Shown here: piece after piece, positions 52,896-63,860 of the stretch
Layout of the letters: each line of letters opens with the position of its first letter
Position numbering within the stretch: position 1 is the stretch's first letter
DNA from: Leuconostoc inhae
GTDB taxonomy: Bacteria > Bacillota > Bacilli > Lactobacillales > Lactobacillaceae
Length of the DNA stretch: 64,000 nucleotides
Assembly: GCF_019656015.1 (NCBI RefSeq)
Contig: NZ_BPKW01000001.1
Span: forward strand, 124,001 to 188,000
Reading direction: 5' to 3'
Made by a program: the position numbers and the translations under genes
Notes under the pieces: model-generated
The model's database searches: none
Told to the model about the DNA's origin: nothing
Seen by the model: only the letters and a program-made list of their open reading frames with translations

Positions 52896-55800
52896 ATGGC
52901 ATTAACAATTTATATGAATCATGCGCGCACTGACCTACGTCATGCCTTGTTACAAGATGTGCAAATAAAAACACAACAAGATAAAACGTTAACAATTTAT
53001 TATATCGTACCCAATCATGTTAAGTTTGATAGTGAGGTCGATGTTTTAAGACAATTTGCACGAATAAATGGGCACGACCCTAAAAAAGAGTTATATGCAC
53101 AAAGTCGTTTACAAGTATATTCATTGTCACGATTGGCATGGGCGCTGTTAAAAGACATGCCTAATACACAGCCAAATATCATACAAAATACGGGCTTATT
53201 TATCATGGTCTCAGACATATTGCGGGACTATGCAGGGCAATTACCTATTTTTGCACGGATGCAATCTAAAAGTGGGTTTATATCTGCATTAGTCACACAA
53301 TTAGTAGAACTACGTGCCAGTCATATTACGCCACAAGATTTATTACAAATTTTAAATGCTACGAGTAATGATGCGACTTTTTTACACCAAACACTGGGTA
53401 GCAAGTTGCGTGATTTAGCAATTGTTGCGGATGCATTAGACAGCAAAATAGGAAATACTTATATCACTGCACAGGAAGTTTTGCCTTTTTTTGCGACGCA
53501 ATTAGCGGCATCATCACTAGAAAATGTGGCATTTTATTTTGATGGTTTTAATGGCTTTACTAGTGCTGAAATGCAAGTGATCACGCAGCTGATTGCAAAG
53601 TACCCAGTATCAATTGCGCTTTTAGGTCAGGTTGATAAATTAGGAAAACAACAAGATGGCGATGTCTTTAATAAACCAATGTATACAGCCCAACAACTGA
53701 TACACACGGCTAAAACATTTGATCAAACAGTTCAGATCAATGCACCAAAACAGTTACGTCATCTCAGCCAAACGACAAAACAAGTTTTATTAGCTTGGGA
53801 AAGTTTAGGTGAATACCGTACTTTTAATGGTGAAAAAGATCGGGTTAACTTACAAGCGTTTGCTGCCGAAAATACAGTTGTTGAAATACAAGAAGTTGCA
53901 CGACGTATTCGACGATTACTTGTTAATGACCCTGAACTACGGTTACGTGATATTTTAATTTTAGCGCGTGATTTAACGCCATATACGGCACATATACCAG
54001 AAGTGATGGCACAGTTTGATTTGCCTTATTTTTTAGATAACGATCAACCAATGGCTAATCATCCCTTAGTTGAATTACTATTGAATTTATTATTACCTCA
54101 AAAAGATAGATTTCAATATCAAAATGTGATGGCTATTTTGAAAACCAGTTTATTACGTCCCTACGTCAATGGTTCATTAGTACCCGAAAAAGAATTTTTT
54201 GATGTGATGGGTTATTTTGATAATTATCTTTATGCCAATCGGCCCTATGAAACAACTTGGCGTAATTTAGATAAACCATTTGAATTATTCACAATTGTTG
54301 ATCAAGTAGATGAGGATGATGCAACCAGGTCATCAGATGATGGTATGGTTAATCGACGAATTGAAACAATGCGTCGATTTATATTATCAGCATTTGATGA
54401 TTTACAACGACAATTAGATCAAGCAAAAACAATGCGGCAAGCAGCAACTAATTTGATCCTGTGGCTAGAAAAATACCATGTTGTCGATGCTATTTTAGAG
54501 CAGCGTGATAGTTTATTGACATCGGGTGAATTGACACGTTCACGTCAGGGGGAACAAGTTTGGCAATTGTTTATTCAAACACTCGATGACATTGTAGCAA
54601 TTAATGGAGAGCAAGCATTCGACCTTGCGATATTTAAAGAAGTATTGCGTACTGGTTTTTCTGGGGCAAAATTTGCTGGCATTCCTAATAATTTAGACCA
54701 GTTGACCATCTCTGAAGCAGGTATTGTTCAAAGTAATCATTATAAACAGCTCTTTTTTATGGGTGGGACACGTACTAATTTACCAGCACAAACAAAAACA
54801 ACTGCGCTAATTAATGATGCTGAAAGGTTAATTGTGCAACCGGCTTTGCAAGAAGCTGGGAACACAAAATATTTGCAGAATACAGCACAACAACAGATGG
54901 CAGAAGAAAATTTACTATTTTATGGTGCTTTGGCTACGACAACAAATGAGGTCACATTTTCATATCCTATTTTAGACGCGAGTGGTAAAATATCAGAAAT
55001 ATCGCCGTTCTTCAAAAGATTGACGCATACTTTTGATACAACGATTGAAAAAGTTAGTCATGTAGCACCTAGCAGTGTTGATTTGTTAAAGCATTATATT
55101 GGTACACCCAGAGCAACATTATCTGAATTAGTTAAAATTATACCCACACAACAAAAAACAGCAGCTTTTAAAGCAGTTCAAAACGCGATTAGTCAGCAAC
55201 AAAAAGAGCGTTTAACGCGTGTTTTAAAAGCACCGCACTATCGTAATACGATTCAAACTTTAAAGCCGGAATTTGTACAAGCCCTATTTGGTGAACACTT
55301 AAATGTTTCCATATCTCAATTGGAAAGTTATTATAATAATCCGTTAGGTTATTTTTTGCAGTATGGGTTGAAGCTAAAAGAACGTGAAACCAATGAGTTG
55401 AACGTAGCCCAAACAGGCACACTTTATCATGCAGTGTTAGAAGGGGTATTGCAGCGATTAATTCAAGAAAAAATGAGCTTACGAGATATTACAACATCAG
55501 CCTTGATGACATTATTGCAACAGAAGTTAGCTATCCAGCTGATGTTGCCTGAATATAACTTGTTACAAGAGAGTGGTAAAATGCGCGCAGTACGAGATTA
55601 TTTGCAAAAGGTGAGTGAAACTTTGCTAACTAATTTACAACGCGCGGCTCGTGTTAACATTGCGCGACCAAGTGCCGTCGAAAAATTATTTGGCTTTCCA
55701 GATCAAAATGCATTGCCTGCTTTAAAGTTTCATCGGGGACATTTGACGATGCAAGTGCGTGGTAAAATTGATCGATTTGATATACAAGATAATTCACAAG

Positions 55801-56432
55801 TATTTGGTACAATTGTTGATTATAAATCTAGTGGCAAGCAATTTGATTGGGGGCAAGCATTTGATGGCTTGCAAATGCAATTATTAACATACTGGCAGGC
55901 TGCACAAATGAATGCTGAAGCACTGGGAGTCGAAGCCATTGGTGGCGCATTTTTTGCACAAATAGCCCCAAAAAAACGAGTGATATCGGATTTCAAAGGA
56001 GATATTAATGCCCTTTTATCTGGACAAGTGACACCAGATATTTTTAAGTATCGTGGCTTGTTTGTTTCAGAGGAAGATTATATTGATAGTTTAGACAAAT
56101 TATCAGACAGTAATATGTCACAATTTTATCAACTCAAAAAGAAAAATGATGGGGAACTATATGCCAATAGTGATTTTGTAGCTGCGCAAGATTTTGAATT
56201 GCTATTAAAACGTAATACTGACAATATTATATTTGCAGGAGAGCAAATTTTGGCAGGCCTTTTTCCGTTGGAACCAACAGTAGCCAGTTTACAGTACACA
56301 CCATATGTTGATATTTTACGATTTGATCGATCGTTAGGTGATACTTATCGACCAGAGGCGCCTAAAGGGAAGGCTAATATTTTGAAAATTTTACAGGAGG
56401 CAGATGATAATGGCGACGACATTTACAGTTAA
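52896..56432 (+). CDS. rexB: ATP-dependent nuclease subunit B (AddB/RexB)
   Basis: Partner of AddA/RexA in double-strand-break resection. The 1178-residue protein has an inactivated helicase-like N-terminal half and a C-terminal RecB-type nuclease domain: His in [11 protein letters not shown], Asp in GKIDRFDI and the catalytic GTIVDYKSS with [10 protein letters not shown]. There is not one Cys in the protein, so the four-Cys iron-sulfur cluster of Bacillus AddB is absent, as in RexB of lactic acid bacteria. It overlaps addA by 23 bases. Confidence 0.93.
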   Translation: MALTIYMNHARTDLRHALLQDVQIKTQQDKTLTIYYIVPNHVKFDSEVDVLRQFARINGHDPKKELYAQSRLQVYSLSRLAWALLKDMPNTQPNIIQNTGLFIMVSDILRDYAGQLPIFARMQSKSGFISALVTQLVELRASHITPQDLLQILNATSNDATFLHQTLGSKLRDLAIVADALDSKIGNTYITAQEVLPFFATQLAASSLENVAFYFDGFNGFTSAEMQVITQLIAKYPVSIALLGQVDKLGKQQDGDVFNKPMYTAQQLIHTAKTFDQTVQINAPKQLRHLSQTTKQVLLAWESLGEYRTFNGEKDRVNLQAFAAENTVVEIQEVARRIRRLLVNDPELRLRDILILARDLTPYTAHIPEVMAQFDLPYFLDNDQPMANHPLVELLLNLLLPQKDRFQYQNVMAILKTSLLRPYVNGSLVPEKEFFDVMGYFDNYLYANRPYETTWRNLDKPFELFTIVDQVDEDDATRSSDDGMVNRRIETMRRFILSAFDDLQRQLDQAKTMRQAATNLILWLEKYHVVDAILEQRDSLLTSGELTRSRQGEQVWQLFIQTLDDIVAINGEQAFDLAIFKEVLRTGFSGAKFAGIPNNLDQLTISEAGIVQSNHYKQLFFMGGTRTNLPAQTKTTALINDAERLIVQPALQEAGNTKYLQNTAQQQMAEENLLFYGALATTTNEVTFSYPILDASGKISEISPFFKRLTHTFDTTIEKVSHVAPSSVDLLKHYIGTPRATLSELVKIIPTQQKTAAFKAVQNAISQQQKERLTRVLKAPHYRNTIQTLKPEFVQALFGEHLNVSISQLESYYNNPLGYFLQYGLKLKERETNELNVAQTGTLYHAVLEGVLQRLIQEKMSLRDITTSALMTLLQQKLAIQLMLPEYNLLQESGKMRAVRDYLQKVSETLLTNLQRAARVNIARPSAVEKLFGFPDQNALPALKFHRGHLTMQVRGKIDRFDIQDNSQVFGTIVDYKSSGKQFDWGQAFDGLQMQLLTYWQAAQMNAEALGVEAIGGAFFAQIAPKKRVISDFKGDINALLSGQVTPDIFKYRGLFVSEEDYIDSLDKLSDSNMSQFYQLKKKNDGELYANSDFVAAQDFELLLKRNTDNIIFAGEQILAGLFPLEPTVASLQYTPYVDILRFDRSLGDTYRPEAPKGKANILKILQEADDNGDDIYS

Positions 56433-59400
56433 CCAGCAACGTGCAGTTGAAGAAACAGGACATAATATTTTAGTTGCAGCCTCAGCTGGTTCTGGTAAAA
56501 CAACTGTTTTAATTGAGCGGCTCATTCAAAAAATTTTAGATGGTACCAGTGTTGAAAATTTTTTAATTGTGACTTTTACTAATGCAGCGGCTAAAGAAAT
56601 GCGTGAACGATTGGAAACAGCACTTGAAAAACGTATGCAAACGGCTAATAGTCAGATGAAACGTTTTTTGCAAGAACAACTTTTAATGCTACCAGCTGCT
56701 AACATTTCAACAATAGATGCCTATGCATTAAGGTTAATTGAAAATTATTATCATGTGATTGGTCTAGATCCACAATTCCGATTACTTTCAGATACTGCAG
56801 AACGTGATTTATTGCGCCAAGATGTATTAAACGAAGTATTTGCGTCATTTTATGAAGAATCTCACGAAAACCATGCAGATTTTCTAGCATTGGTCACTAA
56901 TTTTGGCAGTCCAAGTGATGATACACCCTTGCAACAGATTGTTTTAAAATTAGCCGATTTTGCGGAAGCACGACCAGACGGTGACGTGTGGTTACAACAT
57001 TTAAATGATAATGACCTATCAAAAAATGTCGATATCACGCAGTCGACTATATATCAAAATGACATATTCCCGAATGTGTCGGATATGATTAATCGCCTGT
57101 TAGATTCAGCAATAGCAGCGCAATCTTTAGTTGAAGGTATACCTGAATTTAAAAAAACACAAGCAGGGTTTATCACTATTATTGATTATTTGCAGGGTAT
57201 TGGTTCAAATTTAATCGGTACGACATGGGATAACTTACGTGACAAATTAATCCAAATGCCTAAAATAAGTATTGAAACTCGTGCAAGCAAGGGCATAAAA
57301 GACGAACCAGACTTGTTGGCTATATTAGCTCAGGTGACAGCGATTAAAAACAAGATTGTTGGTTCTAAATCTGATTTAAATCAATTAATCGATTCATTTT
57401 TTAAATTTGATCAAATGAACTGGCAAAAAATACAAGGTGCAACGGACGAATTGGTAAGGACGCTCATTGTAGTTACCCAAACTTTTCGGGTGGCTTTCAC
57501 GCAATCTAAACGGGAAACTAAATTGGTTGATTTTCCAGATTTAGGTGCGTTAGCATTGCAAATATTGGCCGATGAATCGACACAAAAAACAGTTAGTGGC
57601 CAATTTATTGAAATATTAGTTGATGAGTATCAAGATATCAATCAGTTGCAAGAAACATTATTATCTCAAGTATCGAACGGAAAAAATATGTATATGGTTG
57701 GGGATGTCAAACAAAGTATTTATGGTTTCCGGCAAGCAGATCCCACATTGTTTACAAATAAGTATAAGCGATTTGCCATGACAGAAAATCATGATAGTCG
57801 AATTGAATTGGCTGATAATTTCCGATCACAAAACAACGTGACACGGATGACCAACTTAATATTTACGCAATTAATGGATGAAAAATTAGGTGATATTGCG
57901 TATGCTGGTGAGGCAAAATTAGTTCCGAAAGCATCATATCCAGCAGAAGTACCGGCGGTATTTGATATTGACATCATAACAAAACAAAATTCGAGTTCAG
58001 CAGTTAATGATGAAGAAGAAGCACAGATATTTGAAAAACGCCAAGCACAGTATGCGCAATTGGCTGATAAAATTTTGAGGCTGCGGGAAACCACTTTATT
58101 TGATCGTAAAACCACACCAGCGGGTATGCGACCTGTTAATTATGCGGATATCGCAATTTTAACTCGATCAAAATCTGGGTATATAGACTTGGTGGCTACT
58201 TTACGGGAAGCAGGAATTCCTGTTCAAGTGGAATCTGTGGGTAATTATTTTCAAACTATGGAAGTTTATTTGATTCTTGATGTTTTGCGTGTCATTGATA
58301 ATCCACATCAAGATATCCCATTGGCTGCTGTGCTACGTTCACCACTGTTTGACTTTACAGAAAATGACCTTGCAGCTATAAGATTAGCAGACCAAAAGCA
58401 TGACTATTGGACAGCATTGCAAAATTTTTCTGAAAACGACGCACGTGGTAAAGAAGTCATCACTTTGTTTGATAAGTGGCATTTGTTAGCTATCCAAAAT
58501 GATTTAGTAGCTTTGATTTGGACTATATTTGATGACACAGCTTGGTTAGATTATGTTGCGGGTATGCCTGGCGGCGCACAAAGGCAAGCTAATTTGCATG
58601 CTTTGTATGAATATGCACGCACTTATCAAAATAATACGAATGCTGGTCTGTTTCGATTTGTGCGCTATATTGAACAATTGCAAGAAAATGATGGTCAATT
58701 GGGTGAAGCACCACAAGAATCTGATGTACAAGCAGTTCGTCTGATGACAATTCACGCCTCTAAAGGGTTAGAATTTCCAATTGTCATTTTACCAGAATTT
58801 GACAAAACGTTTAATACAAAAGATTTAACCGGTAAGGTCTTACTTCAAAAGGACGCGGGTATTGGGATTGATTATTTACAGCCCGATGCGTTGGTTTCTA
58901 TGCCGACCTTACAAAAATTAACAGTGCAACAAGCTATGAAACGCCAAAGCTGGTCCGAAGAAATGCGGTTACTTTATGTGGCATTAACACGTGCTGAGCA
59001 ACAAATATATGTCATTGGAACAGTTTCAGTTGATGAGAATGGGGAAAACAAACAGCTAGCTGACTTATGGCAACGTGCCAAAAATACGACTGGACAATTT
59101 TTAGATGAGGATTTACGTTTGACAGCCAAATCTTATTTGGCGTGGATAATCATTAGTTTAGCACGTACTAAAAATGAGGCACTTGAAAATTGGTTAGGTA
59201 ATGGGGATATGCCACGTTTGCTAGGTCCAGAAACGTTATTGGATGCAAAATTAACTGTGAATTTCGTGGCTGAAAATGACATTGTTTTACAACAGTCATC
59301 AAATACAATCCGTGTTGATGAAAAAACGCGAGATGAATCATATGATGCAATTGACTTTACGCAGGCGCAAAAAATTTTAACTTATAATTATGAAAACACA

Positions 59401-60138
59401 GCAGCCAGCAATACAGCTGCTTACCAATCTGTTAGTGAAATGAAACGCTTGTTTGAAGATCCAGATCGCCTTAATTTGAAAACATTAGACGTCAATGCAG
59501 ATGGTGATTTCAAACCTGCTAATGAATTAGTGAGTCAAAGTTTAACGTTACCAAATTTTATGACCGATGGTTCGCATAAACCATCAAGTGCGGCAGTTGG
59601 TACAGCGACACATTTATTATTACAACTGATTGATTTTGAGCGTATACAAACACGTCAAACACTCGAAAATTTGCGTGATGATTTAGTCGAAAGTCAACGT
59701 ATTTTGCCACAAGTTGCAGCGTTAATTAATATTGATCAATTAATGACTTTTTTAGACACGCCATTCGCTAAGCGTTTGCAACAACATGCAGATACATTGC
59801 AACGAGAAGCCACATTTGCAATGATTATGCCAGCTAATCGTATTTACGATACATTGACTGATGATGCACCAGTATTAGTCCATGGTATTATTGATGGTTA
59901 TTTTATTGATGAAACAACACGATCAATTACTATTTTTGATTATAAAACAGATTTTCTTAAGCACGATCGTTTGATAGAAGAGTTACAAAAAATGAAAACA
60001 CGGTACCAAGGACAGCTAAGATTATACCAGCAAGCTTTACAACAAGAATTTCCAACGTATACTTTTCATGACCCACAAATTATCGCTTTAAGTGTTGGTC
60101 AAGTTATCAGTGTGACATCACTTCCGATGACTGACTAA
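56410..60138 (+). CDS. addA: ATP-dependent helicase/nuclease subunit A (AddA/RexA)
   Basis: UvrD-like helicase with a C-terminal nuclease. 1242 residues: Walker [20 protein letters not shown] at 20-38, helicase motif II in [16 protein letters not shown] near 400, motif [18 protein letters not shown] near 432, motif V/VI region [23 protein letters not shown] and [20 protein letters not shown], and the nuclease motif [23 protein letters not shown] near 1160. The start at 56410 has AGGAGG 9 nt upstream; the ATG at 56404 is too close. It overlaps rexB. Confidence 0.95.
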   Translation: MATTFTVNQQRAVEETGHNILVAASAGSGKTTVLIERLIQKILDGTSVENFLIVTFTNAAAKEMRERLETALEKRMQTANSQMKRFLQEQLLMLPAANISTIDAYALRLIENYYHVIGLDPQFRLLSDTAERDLLRQDVLNEVFASFYEESHENHADFLALVTNFGSPSDDTPLQQIVLKLADFAEARPDGDVWLQHLNDNDLSKNVDITQSTIYQNDIFPNVSDMINRLLDSAIAAQSLVEGIPEFKKTQAGFITIIDYLQGIGSNLIGTTWDNLRDKLIQMPKISIETRASKGIKDEPDLLAILAQVTAIKNKIVGSKSDLNQLIDSFFKFDQMNWQKIQGATDELVRTLIVVTQTFRVAFTQSKRETKLVDFPDLGALALQILADESTQKTVSGQFIEILVDEYQDINQLQETLLSQVSNGKNMYMVGDVKQSIYGFRQADPTLFTNKYKRFAMTENHDSRIELADNFRSQNNVTRMTNLIFTQLMDEKLGDIAYAGEAKLVPKASYPAEVPAVFDIDIITKQNSSSAVNDEEEAQIFEKRQAQYAQLADKILRLRETTLFDRKTTPAGMRPVNYADIAILTRSKSGYIDLVATLREAGIPVQVESVGNYFQTMEVYLILDVLRVIDNPHQDIPLAAVLRSPLFDFTENDLAAIRLADQKHDYWTALQNFSENDARGKEVITLFDKWHLLAIQNDLVALIWTIFDDTAWLDYVAGMPGGAQRQANLHALYEYARTYQNNTNAGLFRFVRYIEQLQENDGQLGEAPQESDVQAVRLMTIHASKGLEFPIVILPEFDKTFNTKDLTGKVLLQKDAGIGIDYLQPDALVSMPTLQKLTVQQAMKRQSWSEEMRLLYVALTRAEQQIYVIGTVSVDENGENKQLADLWQRAKNTTGQFLDEDLRLTAKSYLAWIIISLARTKNEALENWLGNGDMPRLLGPETLLDAKLTVNFVAENDIVLQQSSNTIRVDEKTRDESYDAIDFTQAQKILTYNYENTAASNTAAYQSVSEMKRLFEDPDRLNLKTLDVNADGDFKPANELVSQSLTLPNFMTDGSHKPSSAAVGTATHLLLQLIDFERIQTRQTLENLRDDLVESQRILPQVAALINIDQLMTFLDTPFAKRLQQHADTLQREATFAMIMPANRIYDTLTDDAPVLVHGIIDGYFIDETTRSITIFDYKTDFLKHDRLIEELQKMKTRYQGQLRLYQQALQQEFPTYTFHDPQIIALSVGQVISVTSLPMTD

Positions 60139-60186
60139 ATGAAAGTAGAGCATTCTTCTTATCAAAAATAGTGTAAAATAAAGACT

Positions 60187-60876
60187 ATGTTATTAACTTT
60201 GAAACAACAATTTAAAAATGCACCGGTGACAACTAGTATTTTTGTCTTAACTGTCCTTGTATTTGTCGCCGAATTTTTTATTGGACGAGGGCAAACAGAT
60301 AATGGCAACCTGCTAGTAACTTTTGGTGCAAAATGGGGACCCTATATTAAAATGCATGATCAGTATTGGCGACTAGTGACGCCAATATTTTTACATGCGG
60401 GAATCATGCATATATTGACCAATATGCTGACTTTGTGGTTTATTGGTCCCATTGCGGAGGAAACATTTGGCAGTCGTAAATTTTTAGGATTGTATTTATT
60501 TGGCGGTATTATTGGTAATACCATGTCTTATTTATTTGCACCCTTGACAGTTTCTGTTGGTGCTTCTTCGGCGCTTTTTGGTATGTTTGGTGGGTTAATA
60601 CTCTACGCTGTGCAATTTAAGCATGATCCCCGTATTCGTTCACAAGGCACGATGATGGGACTTTTTGTCGCTCTAAATTTGATGTCTGGATTTTTTTCGA
60701 CAGGCATTGATATGTGGGGACATATTGGTGGTCTTATCGGTGGCATGATGTTTACTGTTATGTTTGGTTTTTATGGTCGTTCTGGAAAATATCCAATGGC
60801 TTGGCGACTGACAATGGTTGCGGTAACGATTTTGATACTTGTGCTTATTTTGATCGCATCAGGGGGCGTCTCATGA
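60187..60876 (+). CDS. Rhomboid-family intramembrane serine protease
   Basis: 229 residues with six or more membrane helices. The catalytic Ser lies in VGASSALFGMFGG near residue 120 and the His in MWGHIGGLIGG near 177; the HILTNMLTLWFIGPIAEE segment supplies the family's HxxxN motif. It resembles GluP of Bacillus without the N-terminal extension. TAAAAT ends 7 nt before the ATG and no SD is visible. It overlaps yqgQ by 4 bases; rhomboid-yqgQ-glk is the usual Firmicute order. Confidence 0.92.
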   Translation: MLLTLKQQFKNAPVTTSIFVLTVLVFVAEFFIGRGQTDNGNLLVTFGAKWGPYIKMHDQYWRLVTPIFLHAGIMHILTNMLTLWFIGPIAEETFGSRKFLGLYLFGGIIGNTMSYLFAPLTVSVGASSALFGMFGGLILYAVQFKHDPRIRSQGTMMGLFVALNLMSGFFSTGIDMWGHIGGLIGGMMFTVMFGFYGRSGKYPMAWRLTMVAVTILILVLILIASGGVS

Positions 60877-61079
60877 AGAATTTTTATGACATACTGACTT
60901 ACTTAAAAACATTTGGCATTTATATTCATGTTGGTAAACGGATGTGGGATATTGAGATGGCTGCATTAGAAGTTGATAATTTAAAAACAGCAGACGTTAT
61001 TGATAATAAACAATATGCCACAATGAAATTAATATTAGCACATGAACATCGATTGGAAGAAGAAAATCCGAGTGATTGA
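60873..61079 (+). CDS. yqgQ: YqgQ family protein (DUF910)
   Basis: 68 residues, MKNFYDILTYLKTFGIYIHVGKRMWDIEMAALEV at the start: a small three-helix protein of unknown function, regularly found beside glucokinase. The ATG overlaps the rhomboid stop (ATGA), with GGGGG 7 nt upstream. A longer frame from 60714 is only read-through of the rhomboid gene in another phase. Confidence 0.88.
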   Translation: MKNFYDILTYLKTFGIYIHVGKRMWDIEMAALEVDNLKTADVIDNKQYATMKLILAHEHRLEEENPSD

Positions 61080-61108
61080 TACTGGTAAACATTGGTTTGC
61101 TGAAAGTT

Positions 61109-61139
61109 ATGAAAACGCTTGCAATTTGCAAGCGTTTTC
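61109..61139 (+). promoter_or_regulatory. cre-containing perfect palindrome upstream of glk
   Basis: ATGAAAACGCTTGCA (61109-61123) matches the CcpA operator consensus WTGNAANCGNWNNCW at every position. It is the left part of a palindrome with 14-bp arms around one T. It overlaps the likely -35 (TTGCAA, 61119-61124) of the extended -10 TGTTAAAAT (61140-61148), so CcpA binding would repress; the hairpin could also end yqgQ transcripts. Confidence 0.65.
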
Positions 61140-61168
61140 TGTTAAAATGAGTGAGTAATCAACTTATT

Positions 61169-61242
61169 AGGAGGAAACATGTGCTGTACCGTAGGATGGA
61201 GATTTAATTTCATCGATAACGGTATGTTGCACTTTTAAGATA
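61169..61242 (+). promoter_or_regulatory. glk leader: strong SD, stem-loop and 19-codon upstream ORF
   Basis: AGGAGG (61169-61174) is followed by nested arms GTGC/GCAC, TACCGT/ACGGTA and GATG/CATC between 61181 and 61232. The glk ATG comes 10 nt later. ATG at 61179, 4 nt after AGGAGG, opens MCCTVGWRFNFIDNGMLHF with TAA at 61236-61238, 4 nt before glk. Both a structural and a leader-peptide reading are possible. Confidence 0.55.
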
Positions 61243-62211
61243 ATGGCTAAAGATAAATTAATCGGTGTTGACCTTGGTGGGACAACAATTAAGTTTGCTA
61301 TTTTGACTGAAGCGGGTGAAATTCAACAAAAATGGTCAATTAAAACAAATGTTTTTGATGAAGGTGCGCATATTGTACCAGATATTATTGAATCAATTAA
61401 TCATCACCTTGACTTATATCAGTTAGATCCAACGCGTGTGATTGGTATTGGTATGGGTACGCCGGGCACGGTAAACCGGATGACTGGTACTGTAACTGGG
61501 GCTTATAATTTAAATTGGAAAACAGAACAAAACGTGAAAGCAGACATTGAAGCTGGCACTGGTTTTGTATTAACAATTGATAATGACGCGAATGCTGCAG
61601 CACTTGGCGAGGCTTGGCGAGGTGCTGGTAATAATGATGATGAAGTATCGTTTATTACACTTGGAACCGGTGTTGGTGGTGGCTTAGTGTCAAATGGTCA
61701 ACTCATCCATGGCACTGCTGGTGCTGGCGGTGAAGTTGGACACGTTGTTGTTGAACCCAATGGCTATTTATGCACTTGTGGCAACAAAGGTTGCTTAGAA
61801 CAATATACATCGGCGACCGGTGTTGTACACTTGGCACAAGACTTTGCTGAAGAGTACGTTGGTTCTTCAAAGTTAAAACAATTAATTTCTAACGGTGATG
61901 AAGTCACTTCAAAAATTGTGTTTGATTTAGCAAAAGATGGTGATTTTTTGGCTAATAAGGTCATTGATAAAGTCGCCTATTACTTAGGCTATGCTACAGC
62001 AGCTATGTCTAACATATTAAACCCATCAGCCGTTGTTATTGGTGGTGGTGTTGCGGCGGCAGGTGAATTTTTGCGAGCTCGAGTAGAAAAAAATTGGCAA
62101 ATATTTGCATTCCCAACAGTCAGAAGTACGACGCGTGTTAAATTAGCCGAGTTAGGTAATGATGCGGGTGTCATTGGTGCAGCATCATTGGCGCGTGTTC
62201 ATAATAACTAA
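61243..62211 (+). CDS. glk: Glucokinase (ROK family)
   Basis: Phosphorylates glucose to glucose-6-phosphate at entry to the phosphoketolase pathway. The 322 residues have the ATP motif LIGVDLGGTTIKFAIL, GMGTPGTVN near 66, DNDANAAALGEAW near 106, LGTGVGGGLVSNG near 135 and the ROK zinc motif CTCGNKGCLEQYTS near 178. The only good SD is the AGGAGG 69 nt upstream, before the leader hairpin. Confidence 0.95.
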   Translation: MAKDKLIGVDLGGTTIKFAILTEAGEIQQKWSIKTNVFDEGAHIVPDIIESINHHLDLYQLDPTRVIGIGMGTPGTVNRMTGTVTGAYNLNWKTEQNVKADIEAGTGFVLTIDNDANAAALGEAWRGAGNNDDEVSFITLGTGVGGGLVSNGQLIHGTAGAGGEVGHVVVEPNGYLCTCGNKGCLEQYTSATGVVHLAQDFAEEYVGSSKLKQLISNGDEVTSKIVFDLAKDGDFLANKVIDKVAYYLGYATAAMSNILNPSAVVIGGGVAAAGEFLRARVEKNWQIFAFPTVRSTTRVKLAELGNDAGVIGAASLARVHNN

Positions 62212-62228
62212 ATAAGGACAATATATCT

Positions 62229-62251
62229 AACAACCATTTGGTTGTTTTTTT
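62229..62251 (+). terminator. Terminator of glk
   Basis: AACAACCA and TGGTTGTT pair with a 2-nt centre, followed by TTTTT. Confidence 0.85.
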
Positions 62252-62362
62252 GACACGTTTTTTAATAAATAACACTTTATTGCCTAAAAAAGGTATAATG
62301 TTAGATATTGTTAATTAAATAATAAGCGACATTCGATTTGTTTTACAGAAAGAAGATACAAA

Positions 62363-63151
62363 ATGATTACTTTAAAATCGCCAAGAGAAATAGAAGCAAT
62401 GCGTGAATCTGGCGCAATTATTGCTGGCATGCACCACATGTTACAAGATTTAATTAAACCAGGAATTGATACATGGGAAATTGAAACAAAATCACGTGAC
62501 TATATTGAAAGTCACGGTGCGGTACCTTCACAAATTGGATTTGAAGGTTTTAAATATGCAACGACTATTAGTGTTAACAACGAGGTGGCTCATGGTTTGC
62601 CTCGTAAAGGGTTACATTTAAAAAATGGTGATTTAGTTAAAGTAGACACCGTTGTTGCACTTAGAGGGGCTGTATCGGACTCTGCATGGTCTTATGCTGT
62701 GGGAGAAGTGACACCTGAAATCAAAAAATTAATGGCTGTCACAAAAAAAGCCATGTATCTAGGCATTGATCAAGCAGTTATTGGTAATCGTATTGGCGAT
62801 ATAGGCAATGCCATTCAGCAATATACTGAAGTTGAAAATCATTACGGGGATGTGCGTCAATATATCGGTCACGGTGTTGGGCCAACGATGCATGAAGAAC
62901 CACAAGTGCCTCATTATGGCAAACCAGGTCATGGTATTCGTTTACGTGAGGGCATGGTTATTACCATTGAACCAATGATTAATATCGGTGGATGGGAAGT
63001 TGACACCGATGAGACGGCTGAAGATGGTTGGACTGTGACAACGCATGATGGTTCATGGTCAGCGCAATATGAGCACACATTAGCAATTACAAAAGATGGA
63101 CCAAAAATATTAACAAGTCAAGATTCAGAATTTGATGCAAAATATTTGTAA
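62363..63151 (+). CDS. map: Methionine aminopeptidase, type I
   Basis: Removes N-terminal Met from nascent proteins. The 262 residues show the five metal ligands: Asp in KVDTVV and SDSAW, His in GHGVGPTMHE near 172, Glu in ITIEPM near 205 and in QYEHTLAI near 236. LKSPREIEAMRESG opens the protein as usual. It is slightly longer than E. coli Map because of a loop near 215-230. AGAAAGAAG is the SD. It precedes the exopolysaccharide genes by 15 nt. Confidence 0.95.
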   Translation: MITLKSPREIEAMRESGAIIAGMHHMLQDLIKPGIDTWEIETKSRDYIESHGAVPSQIGFEGFKYATTISVNNEVAHGLPRKGLHLKNGDLVKVDTVVALRGAVSDSAWSYAVGEVTPEIKKLMAVTKKAMYLGIDQAVIGNRIGDIGNAIQQYTEVENHYGDVRQYIGHGVGPTMHEEPQVPHYGKPGHGIRLREGMVITIEPMINIGGWEVDTDETAEDGWTVTTHDGSWSAQYEHTLAITKDGPKILTSQDSEFDAKYL

Positions 63152-63166
63152 AAGTAGGTTGAAAAT

Positions 63167-63802
63167 TTGAAAATCAAGCCAAAACACAAATCATATTTAA
63201 TTACTAAACGATTCATTGATGTGGTTTTTGCGTTACTTGGATTAATTGTTTTATCGCCCATATTTGTAATTGTCTTTGTGCTATTAAAAATAGATAGTCC
63301 AAAAGCATCGGCGTTATTTGAACAACAACGAATTGGTAAAGCGGGGAAACCTTTTTATATTTATAAGTTCCGCTCAATGGTCCCAAATGCTGAGGAAATT
63401 TTAAAAGCAGATAAGGTATTATACGAAAAATACGTGACTAGTGGTTATAAATTACCAACAAAGGAAGATCCTCGAATTACAAAATTAGGTTCCTTTTTAC
63501 GCCGTTCGTCAATTGATGAATTACCACAATTTTGGAATATGTTGATTGGAGATATGAGTTTAGTAGGACCGCGTCCGATTGTTGCTGAAGAGTTAAAAGA
63601 GTATGGCAATCAAAAAGATATATTCTTGTCTGTTAGACCTGGTGCACTAGGTCTATGGCAAGCTAGTGGTCGGTCACTGATTGAATACCCTGAACGGACA
63701 CAAATAGAATTAGAATATGTTGCCAATGCAGGATTTTTTTATGATATTAGTATCGTATTTAGAAACGTGATTGCCATTTTTAAGTCTAAAGGAGCCTATT
63801 GA
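63167..63802 (+). CDS. Undecaprenyl-phosphate sugar phosphotransferase (EPS priming transferase)
   Basis: Polyprenyl-phosphate hexose-1-phosphate transferase that starts exopolysaccharide units. The 211 residues hold one membrane hairpin (about 15-40), then the catalytic core: ALFEQQRIGKAGKPFYIYKFRSMV, EDPRITKLGSFLRRSSIDELPQFWN and LIGDMSLVGPRPI, and a late VRPGALGLWQASGR. It is the short form without the N-terminal CoA-binding-like half. The start is TTG at 63167 with AGG about 9 nt upstream. It begins an EPS/capsule locus that continues outside. Confidence 0.93.
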   Translation: MKIKPKHKSYLITKRFIDVVFALLGLIVLSPIFVIVFVLLKIDSPKASALFEQQRIGKAGKPFYIYKFRSMVPNAEEILKADKVLYEKYVTSGYKLPTKEDPRITKLGSFLRRSSIDELPQFWNMLIGDMSLVGPRPIVAEELKEYGNQKDIFLSVRPGALGLWQASGRSLIEYPERTQIELEYVANAGFFYDISIVFRNVIAIFKSKGAY

Positions 63803-63803
63803 T

Positions 63804-63860
63804 ATGGTTAACAACAGACAATGCAAGGCTAATTATTTTGATATGGTAAAAGTATGGTAG
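63804..63860 (+). CDS. 18-codon upstream ORF overlapping the DUF4422 start
   Basis: AGGAG lies 9 nt before ATG 63804, which opens MVNNRQCKANYFDMVKVW; the TAG stop (63858-63860) lies inside the start of the next gene. TTGATATGGT occurs at both 63800-63809 and 63838-63847, so the ORF could be the product of a small duplication or insertion. Coding is not proven. Confidence 0.35.
   Translation: MVNNRQCKANYFDMVKVW

Noticed and set aside
60714-60872. 121-residue frame starting inside the rhomboid gene
   Set aside because: Only its last 68 codons (from 60873) are YqgQ; the earlier part is the rhomboid gene in another phase.
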